Below are positions 43,361 through 49,038 of a stretch of DNA of 49,038 nucleotides, one piece after another. Within the stretch, counting starts at the first letter, position 1, and every line of letters begins with the position of its first letter. The stretch is from Bacteroidota bacterium (GTDB taxonomy: Bacteria > Bacteroidota > Bacteroidia > AKYH767-A > 2013-40CM-41-45), in the NCBI GenBank assembly GCA_026391945.1, contig JAPLDA010000007.1:1-49038 (forward strand), written 5' to 3'. Made by a program: the position numbers and the translations under genes. The notes below the pieces were generated by a model. It did no database searches. It saw only the letters and a list, made by a program, of their open reading frames with translations, and had not been told where the DNA came from.

Positions 43361-43906
43361 ATGAGAGAACGAATGAAAAAAGTAAAGTCAGTTCAATACC
43401 CGCAGCATGAAATATCATTCATCCTGAATGGAAAAAAAGTTTCCTGCAAAACAAAGGGTTCGGCCGTATTGCTGGATGTGATCCGCGATGTGTTCGAATT
43501 GAAAGGAACAAAACCGGGTTGCCACGAAGGAGAATGCGGTGCCTGCACTGTTTTGGTGGACAATGTACCCGTGAACTCCTGCCTGTTCCTCGCTGTGAAT
43601 GCTGATGGAAAAAATATCCTCACGGTTGAAGGATTGTTGCATGCCGACGGAACGCTGGATCCCGTGCAGGAATCATTGGTGCAGAATGGTGCTGTGCAAT
43701 GTGGTTTCTGTTCTTCCGGGATGGCCATGTCGTTAAAAGCGCTGGTGCATCAATATGAAAATGCTCATCCCGTTGCTGGTGAAATCAAAAAAGGAATTCC
43801 GTCACGGGATGAAATTAAAAAACACCTCGAAGGAAACCTTTGCCGGTGTACGGGTTATGTGAAAATACTGGATGCTGCTGAAAAATTGTTTTTGAATAAT
43901 GAGTAA
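43361..43906 (+). CDS. Molybdenum hydroxylase, iron-sulfur subunit
   Basis: This is the small [2Fe-2S] subunit of a xanthine-oxidase-family enzyme, 181 residues. The plant-type cluster is held by Cys54, Cys59, Cys62 and Cys74 (GCHEGECGACTVLVDNVPVNSC region). The second cluster is held by Cys114, Cys117, Cys161 and Cys163 (QCGFC and NLCRCTGY). It is about 20 residues longer than most relatives through an N-terminal extension and a charged stretch before the last pair. A second ATG at 43373 could also be the start. It passes electrons from the molybdenum centre to FAD in the three-gene enzyme at 43361-47188, proposed to hydroxylate indoleacetate at C2. Confidence 0.92.
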   Translation: MRERMKKVKSVQYPQHEISFILNGKKVSCKTKGSAVLLDVIRDVFELKGTKPGCHEGECGACTVLVDNVPVNSCLFLAVNADGKNILTVEGLLHADGTLDPVQESLVQNGAVQCGFCSSGMAMSLKALVHQYENAHPVAGEIKKGIPSRDEIKKHLEGNLCRCTGYVKILDAAEKLFLNNE

Positions 43907-43918
43907 AGTTTTTGTCCA

Positions 43919-46294
43919 ATGAAAAAAAATTTAAAAGTCATCGGCAAACCAATTCCTAAACACGATGCCCGTTCACGCATCACAGGTGAAGCGGTATATG
44001 GCCATGATATCGTTTTGCCTCACATGCTTCACGGTGTCATCCTGCGAACGGAACATCCTTCAGCCATCATCGAATCCATTGATGTATCGGCAGCCAAAAA
44101 ACTTCCCGGCGTTGTTTGTGTGATCACTGCTGACGACGTGGACGTGAACAACATCAGCTACAAACGCGATCATCCCATACTTAAAAAAAACGAAGTGAAT
44201 TGCATCCGCGATGAGATTGCCGCCGTTGCCGCCGAGACTAAAGAAATTGCCAGGCAGGCATTGAAACTCATCAAAGTCAAATACAAAATCAGGAAGGGGA
44301 TTTACGATCCGCATGAAGCACTGAAGAAAGATGCTCCTCAAATAAATAAATTCATAGGCGGAAAATTCTCAAATAAAAATATCGCAGAAACATTTCACTA
44401 CGAACATGGGAATCTCGCTGAAGAAAAAAAGAAGAGTGCTGTTACCATCACTCGAAGGTTTACGCTCCCAAGGGTAACACATGCCTGCATGGCTACCAGC
44501 AACATCACGGCTCACTACACCAAAACGGACAAAAAGCTTTTGCTTTACAGTTCCACGCAGGTGCCTTTTTTGTACCAGCGTGATATGGCGCATGCACTTA
44601 AAATGAATCCGTCCGACATTCGAATCATACAACCCGTGATCGGCGGTGGATTTGGAAGTAAACTGGACATGTATCCGTTTGAACCGATCTGCGCATTGCT
44701 GTCAATAAAAACCGGGAGACCGGTGCAGATCCTTTATTCACGCGAAGAAGAATTCATTGCCTCTCCCACACGGCAACCTATGATTATTGATTTGACAGTA
44801 GGCGCCGATGCAAAAGGGAATTTTACTTTCAGGGAAATTAATATAATAAAAGACAACGGGGCTTATACTTCGTGGGGCGCCACTACTCCTTTTGTGATCA
44901 TGCAGGCGTTTTCTTCACTCTATAAAATTCCTGCCTGCTGTTTTGACGCCATGGCCGTTTATACCAACAATGTTTTTGCCGGTTCTTTCAGGGGATATGG
45001 AAATCCGCAGGCGACTTTCGCGTTGGAACGAATGATTGACTTGCTTGCCGATGAACTTGGAATGGGCAAAGCGGAGATTCGTTTATTGAATGCCAATGAA
45101 AAAGGAGAAGTCACCGGGCAGGGATTGCATTACGAAACCTGCGGGCACAAAGAATGTTTGGAAACGGTGATTGCAAAAAGTCATTTTAAGAAAAAGAAAT
45201 CTCCGGAAAAAAGTGGAAGATACAAACGGGGAATCGGCCTTGCCTCGATGTTGCATGTTGGCGGCGGCGCAAAAATATACCGTTCGGATGGTTGCGGCAC
45301 CACTGTGAAAATTGATCCTTATGGATTTTGCACCGTCATCACCGGCTCGACGGAAATCGGGCAGGGTTCAGAAACGGTGTTGGCCATGATGGCTGCCGAA
45401 GAGTTGGGAATTGATTTGAATAAAATAAAAATCATCAACACCGATACCGATGTGAAACCTTGGGACGTCGGGGTTCATGCCTCGCGTACGAGTTTTGTCG
45501 CCGGGAACTCATTGCTGGGCGCAATAAAAATTCTGAAAGAGAAACTCAATAAGAAAGCCGCTCAACTTCTCAATACCAATGATTCGTATTTTGATTATGA
45601 AAACGGAAATATTTATTTGCAAAATACGAATGGAGGCGAACCTGCGAATGCGAAAAAAAATTCGGTGTTAAAGAAAAATTCAGAAATACCGGATTCGTCT
45701 TTCGTAAAGTTAGATAAAGTCGTGCGCGAAATGCATTTTGGAGAACCCAACGAACTGGCCATTGCATCTTATTTCTATGAACCTTCCAGCAAGTTCCAGG
45801 ATAAAACATTCAAAGGAAATGTTTCAGGAACGTATGCCTTCGCTTCACAATCGATCGAGGTGGAAGTTGACACCTATACCGGCAACGTAAAAGTCCTCGA
45901 CATTTATGTGGCGCAGGATGTGGGTAAAGTGCTCAACCCGCTTTTGCTTGACGGACAAATTGAAGGAGGAATATTGCAGGGTGTCGGTTATGCATTGTCA
46001 GAAGAGTTGCTGGTGAAAGAAGGAAGAATATTGAATCCGAATTTTCACAATTACAAAATGCTCACGGCTGCCGATATTCCAAACATTCATTTTTATCCTG
46101 TGGAGACCAACGACAAGCAAGGCCCTTATGGTGCGAAAGGAGTAGGGGAAGCCCCGCTGATTCCTACCGCTGCTGCCATTGCCAATGCCGTGTGCAATGC
46201 ATTGGCCATCGAACTGCTGGATTTACCTGTTACACCTGAAAAAATTTTGAAAGCGCTTGCGGAAAAAGAGAAATTGAAAAAACAAACCGTTTAG
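43919..46294 (+). CDS. Molybdenum hydroxylase, molybdopterin-binding catalytic subunit
   Basis: This 791-residue large subunit of a xanthine-oxidase-family dehydrogenase starts KVIGKPIPKHDARSRITGEAVYGHD. It has the molybdopterin blocks IGGGFGSKLDMYPFEPI, FRGYGNPQATFALE (near 357) and GSTEIGQGSETVLAMMAAEELG, and the catalytic glutamate Glu744 in GAKGVGEAPLIPTAAAI. These enzymes insert oxygen from water, so no O2 is needed. Indoleacetate to 2-oxoindoleacetate is the reaction expected from the cluster. Xanthine or aryl-CoA substrates are less likely given the neighbours. A loop of about residues 555-600 holds a hairpin repeat (45582-45631) and further related sequence, and looks like an insertion. 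Confidence 0.92.
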   Translation: MKKNLKVIGKPIPKHDARSRITGEAVYGHDIVLPHMLHGVILRTEHPSAIIESIDVSAAKKLPGVVCVITADDVDVNNISYKRDHPILKKNEVNCIRDEIAAVAAETKEIARQALKLIKVKYKIRKGIYDPHEALKKDAPQINKFIGGKFSNKNIAETFHYEHGNLAEEKKKSAVTITRRFTLPRVTHACMATSNITAHYTKTDKKLLLYSSTQVPFLYQRDMAHALKMNPSDIRIIQPVIGGGFGSKLDMYPFEPICALLSIKTGRPVQILYSREEEFIASPTRQPMIIDLTVGADAKGNFTFREINIIKDNGAYTSWGATTPFVIMQAFSSLYKIPACCFDAMAVYTNNVFAGSFRGYGNPQATFALERMIDLLADELGMGKAEIRLLNANEKGEVTGQGLHYETCGHKECLETVIAKSHFKKKKSPEKSGRYKRGIGLASMLHVGGGAKIYRSDGCGTTVKIDPYGFCTVITGSTEIGQGSETVLAMMAAEELGIDLNKIKIINTDTDVKPWDVGVHASRTSFVAGNSLLGAIKILKEKLNKKAAQLLNTNDSYFDYENGNIYLQNTNGGEPANAKKNSVLKKNSEIPDSSFVKLDKVVREMHFGEPNELAIASYFYEPSSKFQDKTFKGNVSGTYAFASQSIEVEVDTYTGNVKVLDIYVAQDVGKVLNPLLLDGQIEGGILQGVGYALSEELLVKEGRILNPNFHNYKMLTAADIPNIHFYPVETNDKQGPYGAKGVGEAPLIPTAAAIANAVCNALAIELLDLPVTPEKILKALAEKEKLKKQTV
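45582..45631. repeat. Hairpin repeat embedded in the molybdenum-subunit reading frame
   Basis: ATTCGTATTTTG (45582-45593) has its perfect 12-bp reverse complement CAAAATACGAAT at 45620-45631, with a 26-base loop. Related units follow up to about 45715 (TGCGAATGCGAA, GATTCGTCTTTCGTAAAG). The stretch encodes a polar, Asn/Lys-rich loop. Confidence 0.75.
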
Positions 46295-46297
46295 TTT

Positions 46298-47188
46298 ATG
46301 GATTTTAATATCATCACACCGGTTACGGTTAAGGAACTTCTTGGAACCATGAAAAAGTTTCAAAAGAAAAAATTTCGTTTTGGAGCCGGATGCACCGATT
46401 TATTGATGGAGCTGAAAAGGAACCCGGAAGAAAATTTAACGGTCATTAATTTATCGCGTGTAAAAGATCCCCTGTTTACCGGGATAAAAAAATCAGCAGC
46501 AGGTTTCCGGTTCGGGGCGATGTTAACGGCGCATAAAATAATGGTGAACGAAGAGATCAGGAATAATTTTAAAGTCCTTCACGAAGCCGCAGAAAGCCTT
46601 GCTTCCACGCAGATCCGGCAGGTGGCAACCGTTGGCGGAAACGTGTGCACGGCGTCGCCATCCGGAGATATGGCCTGCGCATTGGTTGCGCTGGAGGCGG
46701 ATTGTGAAATACTTGGCATCACCGGAAAAAAAGGAATGGTTCCGATTACCGGATTTTTTACAGGCGTCAGAAAAACTGTTCTGAAAAAAAATGAGTTGCT
46801 GTGCGGAATTTTTGTGCCGGCGAAGAATAAAAAATCCAAAAACATTTATTCAGGTTTCGTTAAAATCGGGACCAGGCAGTCGATGGAATGTTCCGTAGTG
46901 TCGCTGGCTTATCATATACAGGCAGATGCAGGCGGGAAAATTATTCATGCCGGTGTGGCCATCGGCTCTTCGGCACCAACGATTCGTTTTGCAGAAGATG
47001 CTGCTCATTACCTGGTAGGAAAAAAGTTTGAAAATATTTCGGTGAATGAAAGAAAAGAATTTGCAGCAAGAGTGCTGACGTATGCAACTCCAATCGACGA
47101 CCTGAGGGCGACGGCCTGGTACAGGAAGGAAGTATTGTTCAATATCAGCAAAGCCATATTTGAAAATGATGCCAAAAACAGTCGGTAG
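46298..47188 (+). CDS. Molybdenum hydroxylase, FAD subunit
   Basis: This 296-residue medium subunit of the CoxM/XdhB type binds FAD and hands electrons to the final acceptor, probably NAD+. Landmarks are KFRFGAGCTDLLMELKRN (N-terminal FAD contact), RFGAMLTAHKIMVNEEI, and IRQVATVGGNVCTASPSGDM (about 105-124, the second FAD motif). A typical C-terminal CoxM-like domain (GVAIGSSAPTIRFAEDAAHYL) ends it. It starts three bases after the catalytic subunit, completing a three-gene small-large-medium order. Confidence 0.92.
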   Translation: MDFNIITPVTVKELLGTMKKFQKKKFRFGAGCTDLLMELKRNPEENLTVINLSRVKDPLFTGIKKSAAGFRFGAMLTAHKIMVNEEIRNNFKVLHEAAESLASTQIRQVATVGGNVCTASPSGDMACALVALEADCEILGITGKKGMVPITGFFTGVRKTVLKKNELLCGIFVPAKNKKSKNIYSGFVKIGTRQSMECSVVSLAYHIQADAGGKIIHAGVAIGSSAPTIRFAEDAAHYLVGKKFENISVNERKEFAARVLTYATPIDDLRATAWYRKEVLFNISKAIFENDAKNSR

Positions 47189-47249
47189 TATTTCATGACC
47201 ACGAAAAGGATAGCATGGCCCGGTATGTTTTTGTAAACGAATAAAAAAA

Positions 47250-48254
47250 ATGGAGACGAATTTGGCAGTGAAATTATCAGCAAACGAAAACTGTTACGGT
47301 TGTTCACCGAAGGCGCTTGAAGCCATCCGTGCGAAAGTCGGAGGTGTTTCTTTTTATCCGGAGGTGAATCCTGTTGCATTGAAAGAGAAACTTGCGGAGA
47401 AATACGGGGTGACTACAGGAAATATTATTGTGGGAGCAGGATCCGTAAGAATCATCGATGGACTCATCCAGACTTTTGTGAAAGAGGGAGAAGAAGTCCT
47501 TACGTTTGAAAAAAGTTTTGTTGCCTACGGACAGCTTTCCGGATTCCATCAACGCACCTGCCGGTTTGCCCCGCTAAAAAATTTTCGTTGTGTCCCGGAA
47601 AATCTTCTTCCCTTTATCAGCGACAAAACTCGTTTAATTTTTATTGCCAACCCGAACAACCCGACCGGTACGATGATCTCTCATGCCGAACTGGAAAATC
47701 TGCTGAAGACGATTCCCCGGAATGTCATCGTCACCATTGACGAAGCATACTCGGAGTATGTCACGGATGCTACTTTTCCTGATTCCATCCTCCTGCAAAA
47801 AAAATATCCGAACCTTGTCATCCTGCATTCTTTTTCAAAGATATACGGGTTGGCAGGATTGCGGATCGGTTATGCCATCATGGATGATAAACTTGCAGCC
47901 CGGATGGCAGAAGGACAAATTCCATTTTCATTGAATTACCTTTCATCGGCAGCTGCGCTTGCTGCGCTGGAAGATGAATCGTTTATCATCCAATCGGCTA
48001 GGGTCAATGCAGATGAACGCAATGTGTTGTACCGTGAATTGAATAGTCATGGAATTCATGTGTTGCCTTCACAATCTAATTTTATGTACATGTGGTTTGA
48101 GGAGGAAGGCGAAAAGAAAAAAGTGTACGATTTGCTTTTTAAAAACGGAATCCTTGTTTGTGATATGAAAATATTCGGACAGGAGAATGCATTGAGGATT
48201 ACCGTTGGCGATCACGAAACCAATAATAAAATGGTTAGGATCTTAACGGAATGA
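47250..48254 (+). CDS. HisC-like PLP aminotransferase (probable tryptophan/aromatic aminotransferase)
   Basis: This 334-residue fold-type I aminotransferase belongs to the histidinol-phosphate aminotransferase branch. The cofactor lysine is Lys197 in LHSFSKIYGLAGLRIGYA. NPNNPTGTMISHAELE and TIDEAYSEYV bind PLP, and the closing arginine is in ALRITVGDHETNNKMV. No histidine-biosynthesis gene is near. Members of this branch often act on aromatic amino acids, and its place after iorAB and the molybdenum enzyme suggests it converts tryptophan to indolepyruvate at the head of the route. HisC proper remains possible. It begins 61 bases after the FAD subunit and is the last plus-strand gene in the window. 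Confidence 0.85.
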   Translation: METNLAVKLSANENCYGCSPKALEAIRAKVGGVSFYPEVNPVALKEKLAEKYGVTTGNIIVGAGSVRIIDGLIQTFVKEGEEVLTFEKSFVAYGQLSGFHQRTCRFAPLKNFRCVPENLLPFISDKTRLIFIANPNNPTGTMISHAELENLLKTIPRNVIVTIDEAYSEYVTDATFPDSILLQKKYPNLVILHSFSKIYGLAGLRIGYAIMDDKLAARMAEGQIPFSLNYLSSAAALAALEDESFIIQSARVNADERNVLYRELNSHGIHVLPSQSNFMYMWFEEEGEKKKVYDLLFKNGILVCDMKIFGQENALRITVGDHETNNKMVRILTE

Positions 48255-48260
48255 AATATT

Positions 48261-48276
48261 TTCCGGCGAACCGGAA
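48261..48276. other. Short hairpin after the aminotransferase gene
   Basis: TTCCGG and CCGGAA pair around a CGAA tetraloop, seven bases past the stop and between two converging genes. It lacks a T run, so it is only a possible transcript end. Confidence 0.3.
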
Positions 48277-48297
48277 TCCTGATCCAGCGGACAATTA

Positions 48298-49038
48298 TTA
48301 TTTTTTCAATTCCAGGTTCATGCCGCACTCCGGGCATGCACCCGGTACCGTGTTTGTTTTTTCAGGATGCATCGGGCAGAAATACATTCCTGTTGAAACC
48401 TTGGTTTTAACCGGGATGAATTTGTAAGTAATGCCTGTGGTAACAAAATGCTGGGAAGCGATCTGTTGTTTGTTCACATACTGGTACAACGGAAATTCAG
48501 CGGAGACATACGCCGAGAACGATTTAAAAGAATAGCTCAACTGTGGAATCAGCAAAACTTTTTTACTGCCGGTTGCTTTCGGATCATAGTTAAAGTAACC
48601 GAACAACAATAAATCGGAATTGGTTTTCATCGAATCAATCCATTCTCCTTTCACCTGGAGCGTGATTCCCAGGTTTTCGAATAAAGTTTTACCGGCGAAC
48701 AAACCGATGCTCGCATAATCACCGGCCTTTTCGCCCAACTCATTCCACCCTTTTTTTATGTAAAGCAGGTTAGAGAAAACACGAAAATTACTTTTCGGAA
48801 ATCCCCGGAACAGTGAAGCGTAAAAAATAATATCCTGCGCCCCCGAAGTAGTCCTGATGGCCACCGGTTTCAGTATGTAAAATTCTTTTCCTGAAAATGG
48901 TTCAACCTGGCGTAACGTATCTTTCGGATTTCCAACGGGAATTTTTATTCCCAGTCCCAACGTGATTTCAACTTTTTTTGTCAGCGTTGATTTCTTAAAC
49001 ACATCATACCGCGGAAACAGGATGAGGTCGCCCCAGCC
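48298..49038 (-). CDS. Outer-membrane-barrel-like protein with C-terminal heavy-metal-binding domain (5' end outside window)
   Basis: The frame is open to the window edge. The bases beyond the GTG at 49002 encode GWGDLILFPRYDVFKK, which continues the protein, so 49002 is not the start. The visible ~246 residues are mostly beta-strand-like with barrel character (VEITLGLGIKIPVGNPKD, IPQLSYSFKSFSAYVSAEFPLYQYV). The last ~30 residues form a small heavy-metal-binding domain with the pattern YFCPMHPEKTNTVPGACPECGM, three cysteines plus His and Met, as found on copper pumps and efflux proteins. The barrel part resembles the transporter-like outer-membrane proteins that travel with metal-efflux systems. 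A role in metal sensing or efflux is inferred. The start and upstream neighbours are not visible. Confidence 0.75.
   Translation of the reverse strand, partial: GWGDLILFPRYDVFKKSTLTKKVEITLGLGIKIPVGNPKDTLRQVEPFSGKEFYILKPVAIRTTSGAQDIIFYASLFRGFPKSNFRVFSNLLYIKKGWNELGEKAGDYASIGLFAGKTLFENLGITLQVKGEWIDSMKTNSDLLLFGYFNYDPKATGSKKVLLIPQLSYSFKSFSAYVSAEFPLYQYVNKQQIASQHFVTTGITYKFIPVKTKVSTGMYFCPMHPEKTNTVPGACPECGMNLELKK

Noticed and set aside
43361-47188. Xanthine dehydrogenase for purine breakdown
   Set aside because: No purine genes are nearby. The small-large-medium order and neighbours fit an aromatic or N-heterocycle hydroxylase better.
49000-49002. GTG start for the last minus-strand gene
   Set aside because: The frame continues upstream to the window edge with sequence typical of the barrel (GWGDLILFPRYD), so the true start is outside.

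Overview
The window comes from a member of the Bacteroidota. The evidence is a porP-gldK-gldL-gldM-gldN block (type IX secretion/gliding core), two secreted proteins with type IX C-terminal sorting domains, an atpD-atpC pair on its own, and promoter-like sites of the TTTG / TAnnTTTG type. I cannot place it below phylum. No tRNA, rRNA, CRISPR array or insertion sequence was seen.

Layout. 1-486 is AT-rich and non-coding. 487-2993 is topA, split in two by an exact 38-bp tandem duplication. 3055-4224 is an arginase-fold protein with degraded metal sites. 4407-10275 is the type IX secretion block, closed by a terminator. 10452-12223 (minus) is atpC/atpD, and 12375-13667 is NADP-type isocitrate dehydrogenase. 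13949-18655 (minus) holds an outer-membrane barrel, a large sorting-domain protein with BNR/PKD-like regions and a small secreted protein. 18864-20387 is a GH3-family acyl-acid amido synthetase, 20472-21878 a seven-blade propeller protein with a type IX sorting tail, and 22123-22731 a LysE-type exporter.

22999-48254 is the most interesting part: about 25 kb, all on the plus strand, 18 tightly packed genes. The set comprises a fused 3-hydroxyacyl-CoA dehydrogenase/enoyl-CoA hydratase, a two-subunit hydantoinase/oxoprolinase-type enzyme, a RidA-like protein, an acyl-CoA dehydrogenase, a two-gene 2-oxoacid:ferredoxin oxidoreductase, an HMG-CoA-synthase-like/DUF35 protein with a thiolase, a two-subunit B12 mutase, a family III CoA-transferase, indolepyruvate oxidoreductase IorA/IorB, a three-subunit molybdenum hydroxylase and a HisC-like aminotransferase. 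This matches almost enzyme for enzyme the anaerobic indoleacetate (auxin) pathway known from denitrifying Azoarcus/Aromatoleum, with an entry module for tryptophan added. The proposed route is tryptophan -> indolepyruvate -> indoleacetyl-CoA/indoleacetate -> 2-oxoindoleacetate -> (2-aminophenyl)succinate -> its CoA ester -> (2-aminobenzyl)malonyl-CoA -> 2-aminocinnamoyl-CoA -> 2-aminobenzoylacetyl-CoA -> anthraniloyl-CoA + acetyl-CoA. Key residues fit: the dehydrogenase lacks the usual catalytic Glu, as expected for a decarboxylating enzyme, and the mutase keeps the carboxylate-binding Tyr/Arg pair. The IorA protein carries an inserted GltD-like FAD/NAD(P) module, which suggests that electrons go to NAD(P)+.

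A family of hairpin repeats (AATTACGAAT ... ATTCGTAATT and variants) lies between the genes of this operon, and further copies are embedded inside reading frames. The window ends in the 3' part of a membrane-barrel protein with a heavy-metal-binding tail (48298-49038, minus, truncated by the window edge).
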